Source of the DNA: Heliopora coerulea
Lineage: Eukaryota; Cnidaria; Anthozoa; Scleralcyonacea; Helioporidae
Assembly: GCA_030142905.1 (NCBI GenBank)
Contig: JASJOG010000095.1
Coordinates: forward strand, 1,178,001 to 1,242,000
Direction: 5' to 3'
DNA length: 64,000 nt
In this document: positions 20,009 to 32,802 of the stretch, one piece after another
How the letters are laid out: every line of letters starts with the position of its first letter
Position numbering within the stretch: position 1 is the stretch's first letter
Translations under genes and position numbers: made by a program
Notes under the pieces: model-generated
Databases searched by the model: none
Told to the model about the DNA's origin: nothing
What the model saw: only the letters and a program-made list of their open reading frames with translations

Positions 20009-23000
20009 ATGTTTGCACCCCGTGGCTACACAGCAGTTCCACAAGATCCTGTTGATGAGGAAGAAGAAGATCATTTGGCAACAAGCTATGAAGAACGTAG
20101 GACTGGTTTACCCACGAACACGGCAGTAATGGCTGGGAAATCGTTGGTTGAAACTGACGATAGTGAAAAAGAGCCGCGTGCCAAACGTAATCACGTTAGG
20201 TTTGAGTCAAAAAGCCTGGAGGAAAAACAGGAACCGATTTCGAAAGCTCGTCGTCTTTGCTTTGCGGCTTCTCTCATGATCTGTACCTTAACAATATTTG
20301 TGTTTGCTTTCACGGTACCGTGCAAAAACGCCTCGTGTAAAGTCACCAACGTCGTACCAACGTCAACTACAAACGAAGCGAAGGTTCACGGAAATTGGTC
20401 AGTCTCTTTTCCTGGCTATTCGTCAGTGGCTGGAACTACGTTTGATGAGGCATCACCGACCAGCAACAGCCAACTGATGGTCAGCTTCGAGAGAACTGAA
20501 ACTGATTACAATCTAAACCAGCGAGGAAGCTCAAATGATTCTCGAAGTGGTGGGTTGTTGTCTTTAAGTGAGGAGAACGGTTCTTTGGTTTGGCTATATA
20601 ATGCATCATACGTGACCAAACTAATCGAGTGTAGATTTGAGAAGGAAAACATCGAAACTTGTTTAATTGAGAGCTCTCGTGGTGAGCTGCAGCTGGTAAA
20701 CCCCATGGGAAATCAAGTTATCTGGGCAACGCAAATTTTAATTGGATCAAGATTGCCCAGCATAGTTATTGGCATCGGCGACTGTGATGGAGATGGTGTA
20801 GGGGAGGTCTTGCTTAGTTACAACAGTTTGAATACAAGCCACGTGATGCACTCAGGACTGTCAAGTCAAAACGTGGGCTCATTTCTTGGTCAAATTCGAG
20901 TGATTTCTGGTAAAACTGGTCGCACTATTGGAGAAATTTTGACTATTCCGCAGACGCACTTAATAGAACGTGTTTTACTACATTCTACTGATAAATCCAT
21001 TAATATACTTTTTATTGTCACAGTCGGCAAACAAGGCCATCTCAAAGTGATCCCGATACAGAAATTGTACAAGAAAATCCTGGAAGCTAAACCTGACATT
21101 ACTACAGACCTGTTTCAAAACACGACTGTAAGATTCTCACAGTTTGTCTCTCTGAAACACCCTCCTGTGTTGAAGGATCTCAATAGAGATTCCGTAAAAG
21201 ATATTGTCTTGGTTACTCTCGCGGGAAGTAAGCACTCCCTTACAGCTGTAGACGGAGGAAAACTGAAGAAAATGTGGAGAATTGCATTTGGGTCCAGAAG
21301 AATAGTGAGGTAACATCCTGTAGATTATTACTTATTGTTAAGTATGACGTGACTGCCAAGGAGAATATTGCGGATCAATAACCTAACACTAAATTCCTGG
21401 CGAAGGCCAGGGATAATGTTCGGTAGTATCACTGTATCAGGAGTGGGGGGAAAACAAGACATTGGAGAGATGAACAATTTACGGCGATTTAGCAGCATGT
21501 TTACAGAGGCAAAAAATGAGAAAAAGGATCAGGAAAATTTGCAGAATGATATTAGTAGAAGAAAAATAAGTAATCTTTAGCATTAAATAAACCTTTGTTT
21601 CCCGCTGAGTATGTTATCCTATTTCTTCGAATATCTTTCCATGTCTAGCGTCATGTTCATGAAGAAGATACATATTCACAAATCTTTTTTCTCTCTATTT
21701 TAGTCAACCTGTCATTGGTCACTTCAGTGGTGATGACATACCTGACATTCTGGTAGTACTTCAAGACCCAGTGCTGGCGATGTTTAACCAATCGCTTATT
21801 CAGATCTTGGACGGACGGAATGGAAACATTTTATGGAGCCGGAAATTAACTCTGGCTAAAAGTACGTCACCATTATCGGCTAGGGTAGGGCACAATAGCA
21901 ACGCGTTTCTCATGTGGATAGAAAAAGAAAAGTTCCACAAATACGAGAAAATGTTTCCTTCTGAAGAGCCAAAGAAGAACCGCTTGTCTACAAGAGTATC
22001 TTCGACCAGTGCGCATGCTGGACTGGTGGAACATGGTGGAACGAACAGTACCAAAAATAATAAAACAACTGTTTATCAACTTAGACACCGGAGAGATGAA
22101 CAATTTTCAATCAAAGAGATGGAAGAAGAGCTCGACTCTCTAGTCAGGGAAGTTAATAAACAGTACCGCAAACCGAGTGTAAAGACTCAAATACCAAAAT
22201 TTGAACCTGGAAACAATGACCACACATTGAAATTGTTGGACAGTAAGCTGAAAACAAGAAGAACAACTGTCAGTTCACACAGCTTGTTTAGTCAAGAGGA
22301 ACAGCTTGGGACAAACACTAACTATGTTGGCGCAGCCATGTCAACTACTCAACCAATGGAAAATATCGTTCGTGGTGACGTTCTTCAGCGTAGCCACTTC
22401 TTAAACAAACAGCACATGTTGAGGCAACCTTTGAGAGAATACGGCCTCACTTTCACTGGTCTTCAAAATTCAAAGAAGCCGGCTAAAATTCAAGTTACGG
22501 AATCCAATATTAAGCCAATGAACAATTCAAGGGAACGACCCAATGAAGACGCGGACAAAGTGCTTCAGGGAAAAATCTATGCAGGACTATCGAAGGATAA
22601 GCCAAAGGCAGAGGAAAAATTCTCAAGAAATGGAACTTCTCGTTCAGGTTTAAATACGAGTATAATGGACAGTTATATGATTTCTTATTCTAACGCTTCT
22701 GGTGGAAACATCGTCAGGATTTCGAAGAAAGATCAAGTCGATGGAAACTATACTAACGCTTCTGCAAGGAGGAGAATGACTGGAAACTCTACGAAGAGAA
22801 ACGAAAGTTCACAAAGCTACGAGATCAGTTCTAATGTAACCCAACGAAAAAGATTCCGCGATTCCAAGCTTCTTGGAAAGAATACACCTGAAAAAATGAT
22901 AGAGCTCAATCCTCCCGACCAAGGCCGGACAAAATACAGCATGTTGCAGTTATGTAACAACTCCAGAGACAGGAACTGTAACAGCTGGCCTTCTCATAAA

Positions 23001-24546
23001 TTGATTCTGCGCAAAGTTAAATATTTCAATTCAAGTACTGAGCCGAAGTCCATTCTCTCCTACCGCCGTGATTTCAAATATAACAGCACATCTAACAAGG
23101 CTGTGACACCAAGCAGTAGTTTATCGTTGCCTAGGAATACAGCGTTAAAAAACAACACAGCAAGTGCGAAATATACGAAGAACTCACAAGACCAGATTTA
23201 TAACTCCCTCCAACCAAGTGTTTATCGTGTTAAACCCGGTGCCCCAGCTGATACGAAAACCGATCTCGATGCACTGTCTCATCGTCTTTATCTTGAAAAC
23301 AAATCGAAAAGTATTCTTTTCGTTAATCGATCCGGATCAGATTATGCTGCACGATCTAAATATGCCCAGAAGCAAGAAACCTCTCAGAAGGATGGCGTTC
23401 AAAATGTTGGCATTTATAAAACGTCACCAAAGGACAGACACCATATGTTGAATATTACGGAAGAAAGATTCACTGGCGGTTTTACGTTTGGGGACAACGT
23501 CTCATTTTCCAGGGGTGGTGTAAAAGCCAACAACAGCATAAGTGAAGGAATCGACAAAGTTCAGTTTACCGAACTTACGAGTGAAAAAGCAGAAGACAGT
23601 TCAAAATTTCACCACAGTACTAAAGTAGATCCAGGCCGAAATTCATTGACCAAAAGCCGTGATAAGTTATTAAGTAAACCAGAATTCAGCTACCTATCTA
23701 AAACAAGATTAACTGTTTCCGCGAGTAAAAATATACGGCCAAAGAAAACTCATTATCCTAACAATCAGCAAAGACTTCTTGTTAATCCAAAGATAAAATC
23801 GCTGAATATTTTAACGACAATGCAATCTGGCGAAGAGAACTGGCACAATGGAAGTAAAGTTCAGTTCGCTTCACCAGTCTTGGTGGATAACACTGTCTTG
23901 AAGGCTACAGACAACTTGACTGAAAATAGGACAAGTTTAGTATCTTCAGAAGAACGATTATCACATAACGTAACAATGCCCTCCCACAAGAAACCATACG
24001 AGCCTGAAGTGAATAAAAGTGGAGTGAGAGACCACAGTTATAATTTTCGGGAGTTTGGTTTTAAGGAAGAACAAAAGCGTGTGAAATTGAGAAAAGAAGA
24101 CATAAACAGTGTAATGCCTGACGCAAGTTTTTCTCACAACCAGGAACAGACTGGGGGATGTGATGAAGGACGTGACCTCGCTCTCATCATGATATTTCCA
24201 AATAGTCCAAGAAACACTTTCTCTGTTTTGTCACAAGAAGAAAGCGTACCAGGTGAGAGAAAGTTAAAATACAGTTGTAAAATGTTTTGCCTGCTTCTCC
24301 CTTCTCTCACTCGCTTTTCGGTTTTTCTTTTTTTTAGCTAAAGCTGCTACTTTAGGTAGCTGTGATACGTACTGGCCTTCAGTAAACTCAAACGCCATCG
24401 TTCATGACGTGGACAGATACGGATTTCTTGAAATATTTTACGTGGTGAACCATATGAACAAAGTAGAACGTGAAGTAACGATGAAAGTTAAAAAGCTTAG
24501 CATAAGATTAAATCAGACACCGCTTTATTCCAAAAGCACGATATAA
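20009..24546 (+). CDS. FAM234-family single-pass membrane protein with a long Asn/Ser-rich insert
   Basis: Exons 20009-21309, 21704-24252 and 24338-24546 join to 4059 nt, or 1352 residues. An acidic cytoplasmic N-terminus is followed by one membrane segment (about residues 83-104, between KARRL and PCKNASC) and a large extracellular part. The first half has FG-GAP-like calcium loops, DCDGDGVGE near 258-266 and DLNRDSVKD further on. After the first intron come GHFSGDDIPDILVVL and DGRNGNILWSR, the repeats expected of FAM234A/B (beta-propeller-like). A low-complexity stretch of roughly 750 residues follows, with more than 20 N-X-S/T sequons, many basic residues and no recognisable domain. The family C-terminus then resumes (DLALIMIFPNSPRN, last exon). 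Known FAM234 proteins have about 550 residues, so the insert more than doubles the length. Function of the family is unknown. Confidence 0.75.
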
Positions 24547-26987
24547 AGATAAAATTACTGCTTCATTCCAAGATACATTTATGAAATTACCATGACTTCA
24601 AATATAGTAAAGCTTAACCGAACTGTTGTGAATGTTCTGGAAACGTGATTTGTTGGGAATGTTTCTCATATGCATACATCTGAACCAAAGCTCCACAAGC
24701 GATAAGAGGTTCCGAGACGATAGTTTATTCATAACAATAAAGGCTGAGTAGTCTTTAGACTTCATTGTTTGGCGCTTGGTTCATTGCTTGCTACGATAAC
24801 CTGGTAATTGTTCGCTGTTTTTGACATCTCGCATCAATAGTACACTTTGAACCGAGTAAAATCTCGCCCAGTTTTTTTTCGGTCTATTTTTTTCTTTAAT
24901 TGTATTTTCTAGAATACTGGGTTGTTTTCAATGGGAAAATCAGAATTTTCGAATCTCAAGTAGATTCAGCGTTTCTTTATTAAACCAAATAGCGGATTCT
25001 AAATTCATTAAATCGGCTTCGAATTTTCCCACAAACACATAAAAAAAAACCCATTCAGAAGGTCTAACCAACTGATGCAAAGATTATCTCAAAAAGAAAT
25101 AGTTAAATGGATGTAAAGTTGAGGTGTAACAATTAAACGAATTCTCGGTTAATCGCGATTATGACCATTCGGTTCGATTCACGATTTTTTGTTTCCACAT
25201 TTCGATTTTCGTTCGATTTGAATTGCTCCAGGTTGCCCTTGAAAGGTGTCTTTAAAGCATTAAATACAAATAGAAAGATACTCGGTGTTCAAATTTTTAG
25301 CGGTCGTTTATTCAAATGAGTTCTTATTTTATAACATCAGAATTCAGAAACCTTTAAAATTGGTGTTTTGATTGAGGAGCTAAGGAGTTTGTATACCGTA
25401 GTTCGTACCCCATTTTGCGTTGCCTGGTAAAAAGTCTGCTCTTCTACCACCACTTGAGAATTTCCAAATAAGGCAATTCATGCGAGACAACAAGGACACT
25501 GAAGGCAAGTTCTATGTTCTTTTATTAATGTTCCTGTTAACTATTTTAACCTTAAGTTAAGCATTTTTGAATTTTGGATCCTATTAAGAGTTTTTGTTGA
25601 ATCCGATGCTGTTTAATTTTTGTATGATAAGAAGTTAGAAACATTTGCATAATCGAATCGAAAGGCAATAATCGAAATGGAATCGAATCGAAAGGTATAT
25701 GAATCGTTACACCCCATGTATAAAGTGAAAATTACTTCCGAAAGATACCCTTATGTGAGTGAAATGTTCAAGGTCTACAAATTGGAATTTCTAGGTTTCT
25801 CATGTCTCACTTTGTTGAGACATTGAAACTTATTTGATTTGTAAACGATATATTATTGAATATTAAAAATTATGTAATAACGTTGAGATTTTGCAACGGA
25901 ATAACTTCAAACTGTACACGTATGGTGCACGAATCCCGCGAAACTCCACAGTCCTAGCTTAGAGTGATTGAAAGATATCCACTATTTTCTTGTAGATCAT
26001 CACACAATTTAATTTTTGAATTATACTATACTAGACGAATATTAAAATCTCAAGAACGGATAGAAACATGGAGGAGCTGTGTGTAAATCGTGTAAATTAA
26101 ATCGTTAAAATGAAAACCACTTATTTCAAGAATTCTTTCAACGAAAAGAATAGTGTTGACTTCATATCCCCGTTGAGACGAACACACAAAATCTGCACTG
26201 TTTATTTCTAAGGTAAGTTAATTCATTAGCAAAATACAAACTAAAAATAGTAACAGCTAATATAAACGAGGAATCCTGTTTCCATCTTGTTTCAGAGTAG
26301 TTATCCTTTTAAATGTCTCTTTAATAGAAAGATATCAAATTGAACATTGTCGCACGGCGACTCGCAACTTCATAATTCAGCTGTACGTTTTATGGTTACC
26401 CAGGTTGGAATAATTTTCTGACTCTAATTAGCCTAACTAAAGATTCCCCTTATTATTACTGATACTTTAACTGACTTCCAAGGTAGCTTTGAATGTTTTA
26501 TGATTACCCCATGGTAGCCCTCCGTCTGTAAACTGTAAACGCATTCGCCAAGTGACCAGTGAAAACCTCGGCGAATGGAGATCAATTACTTGAGCCCCAC
26601 TTTCCCTCTTCACCATACACGGCGTACCCTGACACTAGTTGCAGCAAAAAGGATTTTGTGTGTTTAATACAAGCAATACTTAAGCGCTTTCTTTTGGAGC
26701 ACTTCATGCAAACAAACGAACTGAAAAATCGAACTGTCTTCAAAGTGACAGTTATCCTAAAAATCTTCATCATTCCATGTAATGGAAACATGCATCAACA
26801 GTCGACACGACCTAACTTTCCAGAGGAATTCAAAGCAATCTTGTGATCAAAAACACACAAAACAACTTTTTCCAACATCGATTACTATAAAATTGTATTT
26901 AAAATGTTCTTGCAAAGAAAACGTTCGTTCACCCTGAACTGCTAGAAAAAACAGTAACGAAGTTATTCTGCTTTCAGGTAGTCCTGC
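24547..26987. other. Intergenic region, FAM234-like to HMGA-like gene
   Basis: This holds the 3' UTR of the FAM234-like gene, a hAT-like non-autonomous element (25121-25714, listed separately) and the 3' UTR of the minus-strand HMGA-like gene on its right side. Short ORFs at 26559-26846 (+) and 26582-26791 (-) are not convincing. Confidence 0.5.
25121..25714. mobile_element. hAT-like MITE
   Basis: The ends are inverted: GAGGTGTAACAAT on the left, and GGGTGTAACGATTCAT when the right end is read on the other strand. The subterminal parts are full of ATTCGATT-type motifs on both sides. Flanks ATGTAAAG and ATGTATAA give a rough 8-bp duplication, which is hAT-like. No coding sequence remains. Confidence 0.5.
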
Positions 26988-29900
26988 TCAAGGTTTATCG
27001 GCCTCTTCGGTAGCATCTTCACTTTCTGTAACCTATGGAAAACAGGCAAAATACCTCATTTTCTTTCAGAACAGACTATATAAGAAATGAGAGTGCGGAA
27101 GCAATGTTTCCGGAAACAACTACATTAATTGAAGTCGATTAATTATCATTGCAAATCAAACGATTTTAAAGGTGATGTTACACGGAACGATTTTTAACGA
27201 CCATTTTTAACGCAACAATGTTGCACAAAAAATCGATACCTGTAACATGGTGTTTGCGAGCGATTTTTAACGCAACGATGACTGCGGCAACATGTTGCAT
27301 AACTTTGAACTAACTTTAAATGCTCGCAACATTGTTGCGTAGATTGCTGTAAAGTTGATTCGTGTAACAGCATCGCCGCCGATTTTTTTGGCAACAATCT
27401 CCCAGAGTCCCTTGCAGTGTTAGTTGCATTTGACCGGAAAAGCAGCCAGTAAATGCCACAGAGTAAATAGTTGATTATTTACTCTGGTAAATGCAGATAT
27501 GTGAACAAAATGGTAAGAGCTTCGATGCTGAGGTAAGTAAAGCGTGAAAAGGGAAATAAAACACCACCACAATGGAAGTTTTTCAGTCCTTTTTTCCTTT
27601 TTGAAGCCAATCTTGTTACGTGCATGGTCAAAGTCTGACGAATGGAGTGATTCAAGCATTCTGTTTAACCAAGCTGTTGTCCAGATTCCTCTGACGTTCT
27701 TTCGGTTCCTCCACGTCTAAACTCTAATATCAGCAACATTTTGATGAACTTCTTCTTGCAAAGCGTTATCGCTATTATGTTAATTTGTTTTGTTCGTGTA
27801 AAGCAAAACTACTTAGCAGCCTGGGAGGTAGATATTGCGTAACCTTAATTCAGAAAAATCGTTCAGTGTAACACACCCGCTGTACAACATGTTGCACAAA
27901 AAATTGTCTCGTTTGTCATGTCACGACTTTTGTGCAACATTGTTGCGTTAAAAATCGTTGTCAAAAATCGTCCCATGTAACATCACCTTAAAGGCCATTT
28001 ATTAGGGCAGTTCCCGGACGTTGGGTGATGCTATCTCACTGCGAGGAAACGACTATCGCGGGAAACTAAAACACCACGTAAATGAGACTGAGTTTGGGGG
28101 AGAAGATTTCAACCTGAAAATTTGGCTGGAGAAAATTTCAAATTGGGAGCTGTACAACTGTACAACGGCGGAAGATTAAAAGAAGAGTTTAATCTTTCAA
28201 GATTAAAAGAAGAGTTTACCAGTTCGTACTGACAGTAGGAGTCATGATAGGTAAGTTTTCTTTTTATAATCTCAGCAGAGTTCATAAAATGACATGTTCT
28301 CTAAACTGTCGTGTCTCTAGCCGTTCAGTGTACGGCCATAAATTGCCACGTTTATTTTCTTGAATAATGCTTGACATGGTTCCTAATTTAATCTTGGGTC
28401 AATATACCATTACACCTTCTTGGGAGAAGTGTTATAAGTCACGCAGGCTACGAGAAACATAAGACGACAAAAGGGCAGATTTCTGACGTTCGAACAAGTG
28501 TTCATCCAGCTGATAATAGTATTATAATACTTACAGGGTTTTTTCTAGGTCGGCCACGTTTTCGTTTAGGGCCAGTGGGTTTCTCGACCGGAGGCTGTAC
28601 AAAAAAAAATACCACTTTATTTTTATTTATACTTCCTGGAACACTTTTGGCGCCATTATTTAATAGTGTTATTTACCCATTTCCTTGGTCTACCCCTTGG
28701 TCTCTTTGGTCCAGTTTCCACAGGTTTTTCCTAAACCAAGTAATAAAATAGAGGTTAAATTTTATACTTCTTCAAATATTTAGTGTTGATACTTCCCATT
28801 CATGCTACATCATTGAAGAATGATGTTACATCATGAATTGTTAGATTCACAAAGAAAGGCTCTTCCCTCCAACATATCTAACCTGTAATATGTATATTGT
28901 TTGTTCTCTTTTTAATGATCTTCAGTAACTAAATCCTATTCTTGTGACTAATGTTTTTGGTTTGCTTCTAATTGTTGCTGGTGTTCTTTCACTGCACACA
29001 TGTAAGTCATCAATTTCAGTGCGAACTGGTAAACTCTTCTTTTAATCTTGAAAGATTAAACTCTTCTTTTAATCTTCCGCTGTTGTACAGTTGTACAACT
29101 CCCAATTTAAAATTTTCTCCAGCTAAATTTTCAGGTTGAAATCTTCTCCCCCAAACTCAGTCTCATTTACGTGGAGTTTTAGTTTCCTGTGATAGTCATT
29201 TCCTCGCAGTGAGATAACATCATTGGTGAGATAACATCATGAATTGATGCTACATCATGAAGAATGCTCCCAGTTTCACCACTGGGAGCAACTTTCTAAG
29301 CACATATCTAAATTTATGTTACTGTGTATGCTTCTTTCCAGATTTAGATAAAACAAATTATAATTTTTGCATAGAAGTTATTCAAAGAAACCAAGCAAGA
29401 ATATCTTGCAATGCATGGTACAAGGTTGATAAACTGCAAAAAAAGTGAAATTTACCAATGAAGGGGCAAGGGAGCACTTTAGTATTTTGCTGTGGCTGAC
29501 ACAAGACAATTTTATTTGTCAAAGTGACAAGCCCTGCCCCTTGGTGAGTTAAACAGATTTTTAACAAAGCCTTCACATTAGAAACAATAACCTCCAACAA
29601 AGGGTGGCAGTAACATTAGCATTTTACTGATGTCACTTTCAGCATCTCTGTAACCTTTCAGCATTTTAAACATTTGACACTAACACCTTGTGATATGTTG
29701 GTAATCTAGTAATGTGGCCATTAAAGTATAGTATTGTGTGGCTCATGTAAGAGGGCAATCTGAATGCTTTTGGACAAAGCATTACAAACACCATTTGGGA
29801 TCAGGTGCCCCACCTCGCTACATAAAATCAGCAGGTATTAGCAGTTACAAAATTTTAAAGTGCACCCTTACCCCTTAATGGGTTAATTAAATTGACAGGT

Positions 29901-32802
29901 AAACTGTTAAGGGATCAGTGCCCTACTCTGCTAAACTAAACCATGATTGACAGAATTAGATTTTAGAGTGTGTCATTGCCCAGTAATATTTATAAAGCCA
30001 TTACTGCAACATCTTTTCAAGGGTGAAGAACATGTTTAGTCCTTGGGATGATAAAGGTGCCCATCTGCATCAACAAAAGGGGGACCAGAAACCCCCTAAT
30101 TGTAAAAGTAGAGTTGGCTAACAAGTGCACATTTTAGATGTACAATAGAACCTGAGTTTTACAACCACCCCAGTTGCCAGGTAAAAATGGTCGTAAATGA
30201 CAGGTGGTCATAAATAGCAGTTATGTATGTGACATCATGGCAGCCAGTTTTGGAAGGTGTTGTGTTCACACATAAATTCCATAGTCTGCAACTCATGTGA
30301 AAGTCCATTTAGTGCCGATTTCAAACCAAGAAAATATTTCTTGATAAAGAAAGAAAGGCAGATAAAAAATGGGGAAAAACTTTCAAAACATTTTCTGCCA
30401 AAATAAAGGCACAGTTTCAACCAAAATTGATGACTTATATGTGTGCAGTGAAAGAACACCAGCAACAATTAGGAGCAAACCAAAAACAGTCACAAGAATA
30501 GGATTTAGTTACTGAAGATCATTAAAAAGAGAACAAAAAATATACATATTACAGGTTAGATATGTTGGAGGGAAGAGCCTTTCTTTGTGAATCTGAACCT
30601 TACATTTGTCACTTTTGTTTACCATATTTCCAGTCACATTGTAGTGCATCTACTTTGATAAACAAACACTTGTTCCTTGCACCTCCTTCAGAATGTGGCT
30701 ATTTTAAGTTGAAATGGTTGCTCATGACAGGTTAATTTCGTGTTTGGGATGCTAATAAGCAGTTGCTGGATGTGTTTGACAGGTGGTTGTACCTTCCTGG
30801 TACATTTTAACAATAGATCATCCTTGACAGAAAAGAGTGGTCATAAATGACTGGTGATCTTAAAAAGTAGGGGTTGTAAAACTCAGGTTCTACTGTATTA
30901 GTATAATGGTTTTAACACTTTTAGACTAGAACCACCTAGATTATTACTGTTACACAGGAGACCAGGCCTCAATTAACACAATTTTTTTTTTTTCTTTTTG
31001 GGGTTTTTTCTTTGTGTTTTTCCCCCACCTGATTAGCTGCCCTGTCAAAACCATCCATAAAGAATCAAAATTTAAAAAAACAAAGTTTTCCCTCACAACA
31101 TGTCAGCCACACTGACCATTTAACTTTGCTTCCCCCCACCATGTAACACTGATGGGGTCTTATTTGGTTGAATGAAATTGTCTGGGACTAGCATGAACAA
31201 GATTCTTAACAGCTGATCACAGTAAAACAATAGCCCCGAGCTGTTCCATTTTGTGAATTTTCTAAAAAGGGAACATCCTCACAGAATTTTTTCACAGTAT
31301 GAATTTCATTTTTTGTATTTGAAGGCACTAGTTTTCTCCTATTTTAAAGCTATGGCTTTCACTTTCATATATTTCATGGCAATAGTCATAACTGAATTAT
31401 TACAATTTGTAATATCCACTGCCAACTAAAAACAGTGTGACACACATCATTGCATTTGAAGGGGGTTACCCTGTAGAAAATTAGATTTTCGTGTACTACA
31501 TGGCGAAGAACGTTATTTCACTTAGCTGCTTTGCCCTCTTGTAACAAGGACTTAGCCTGCGTTAATATCAAAGAAATGAAGACTGGCTGGTTGTTGCCAT
31601 GGTGAAATGTCTTGAATAGCTTGAACGGGCTCTTTTGAGAGTTCGCCCATTAGCCAGCCAGCATACCATGCAAAGATCACGCCAAAGTTACAACAATAAT
31701 TTGGCGTAACCGTATAAAATCAGAAAGATGAAGCTATTTTTCACCTGTATATACTGTAAAAATGAATGAGAAAGCTTTGACGGTTGATGATTTTTCACGT
31801 GTCCTACCGAGGGTTAAGTTAGGTCGACCGAAAGAATGAATTACCATGCACCGTTGAGATTAAAGTAAGTCTACGCTAGTACGCCGAGTGAGTAAAAAGT
31901 TCGCCAAATAGAAACCGAACTCCATACATCTTGAATTTAGTACTTGTCAGCATGGAATGCTTCTTGACTCATCCCATGTCAAAGTTGTGATGTTTTGGCG
32001 TTCCAAACATTTTATCGTAAACCGGAAATTCCGAATTTGATGCGCAAGCGATGTGAGTCCCAAGAAGTTTCAATTCGAGTGTGTAAATCAAAATGGTCCC
32101 TTTCGGCCAGACTTTAATTTTGACGCAACGACTTGATTTATTCAAGATTCAGCGACTTGGGCTCAATTTTGTTATTAACATAACAAAACCCAATGCGAGG
32201 TGTTGCGTTCATATGAGCACGCGGCATATATTAACTCATCAAGAACAAGGCGTTACACGATTGAACGACATTCCGCTAACACACGAACTTGTAAAGTACC
32301 CAGTTCAACAGAACCTTTCTAATTCCTCCCTCATAATTGCAAAGAACGATCTAAAACAGGAAGTGCGAGAGGAAATGTAAAACTTGCCGCATTACCAACT
32401 CACTCTACACAAAAGAGATAAAGAGCTTTTCCAACACAAACAACATACTTTGTGTGTTTTATTCTTTGATCCCTTAGGCCTGCCAGGTGATCTCTTTATT
32501 TTCGGAGCCTCCTCTACTTCGTTCTTGTCGCCCTTTACAACGAAACATTGATACAAACTGTTGTGGTGGTGAACTAAAGCAAAAGGCTTAGTACTATACA
32601 ATATCTGCAAACCAAAACAACTCCGGGGACGCATCACGTGCTATTAAAGTCATTAAACGTGTGCCATTCCAACGCGGAGATCTGAAAGACACAAGATTTA
32701 CTGTCAACTAACCTCTTTTGGAGCATTTGCTGGTCTTCCTCTCTTACGGGGAGCGTCTTCGTTTACATCGTTTGTGTTCCCTTCACTGTCACTGGAAGCC
32801 AT
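26988..32802 (-). CDS. HMGA-like chromatin protein with four AT-hooks and acidic tail
   Basis: Exons on the minus strand: 32802-32713, 32532-32449, 28730-28677, 28594-28535 and 27032-26988. They give 110 residues. Every intron is phase 0. Exons 1-4 each encode one AT-hook: RKRGRPAN, RSPGRPKG, RPRGRPRKW and KRKRGRPRK. Exon 5 encodes an acidic tail (TESEDATEEADKP) and the stop. Size, hook spacing, the GRPRKW hook and the acidic C-terminus all match vertebrate HMGA1/2, which have about 107-109 residues, three hooks and exon-per-hook structure. Such proteins bind the minor groove of AT-rich DNA and help enhancer complexes assemble. The exon 2 acceptor (GTAAAG at 32533) has a weak pyrimidine tract and is the least certain junction. 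Exon 4 could instead read through its donor to a nearby stop, which would drop the acidic tail. The long introns hold MITEs and inverted repeats. Confidence 0.75.
27170..27988. mobile_element. PIF/Harbinger-like MITE in the last HMGA-like intron
   Basis: Terminal inverted repeats begin AGGTGATGTTACA(C/T)GG and continue into ACGATTTTTAAC. The element is flanked by TAA on both sides, the 3-bp TWA duplication typical of PIF/Harbinger. It is 819 bp with no transposase. Inside, GCAACATTGTTGCG-like motifs recur in both orientations. A shorter relative lies at 41368-41668. Confidence 0.65.
28026..28232 (+). repeat. Left arm of long inverted repeat around HMGA-like exons 3-4
   Basis: About 206 bp, nearly identical to the reverse complement of 29016-29221. 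Shared landmarks are CTATCTCACTGCGAGGAAA (with one change), GTAAATGAGACTGAG and a doubled GATTAAAAGAAGAGTTTA. The two arms enclose exons 3 and 4 of the HMGA-like gene with a spacer of about 780 bp. Confidence 0.85.
28843..29016 (-). repeat. Inverted copy of the interior of the 30.1-30.9 kb element
   Basis: The sequence from AGATTCACAAAGAAAGGC to AAGTCATCAATT is the reverse complement of 30424-30594. It abuts the 29016-29221 arm exactly, so this intron is a mosaic of at least two repeat families. Confidence 0.8.
29016..29221 (-). repeat. Right arm of long inverted repeat around HMGA-like exons 3-4
   Basis: Reverse-complement partner of 28026-28232, in intron 2 of the HMGA-like gene. Divergence is about one base in ten to twenty by eye. 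Confidence 0.85.
29448..29551. mobile_element. Short MITE (about 105 bp), copy 1
   Basis: The element runs from TTACCAATGAAGGGGCAAGGG to CTGCCCCTTGGTGAGTTAA, with imperfect inverted ends. A second copy lies at 46803-46913. A related end (AAAGTGCACCCTTACCCCTTAATGGG) occurs inverted at 29858-29883. Confidence 0.5.
30143..30895. mobile_element. Mariner/Tc1-type MITE with TA target duplication
   Basis: Inverted ends CA(A/G)TAGAACCTGAGTTTTAC lie next to TA at 30141-30142 and 30896-30897. It is 753 bp with no transposase. It contains internal sub-repeats built on GGTCGTAAATGACAGGTGGT, and part of its interior is duplicated at 28843-29016. Confidence 0.7.
30898..32448. other. Remainder of HMGA-like intron 2
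   Basis: No exon or clear mobile element was recognised. The short plus-strand ORF 32093-32380 has no motif I know. CpG content rises toward 32 kb as the gene's 5' end approaches. Confidence 0.5.

Noticed and set aside
27194..27397. Cys-rich 67-codon minus-strand ORF
   Set aside because: It lies wholly inside a MITE and reads its inverted-repeat motifs.
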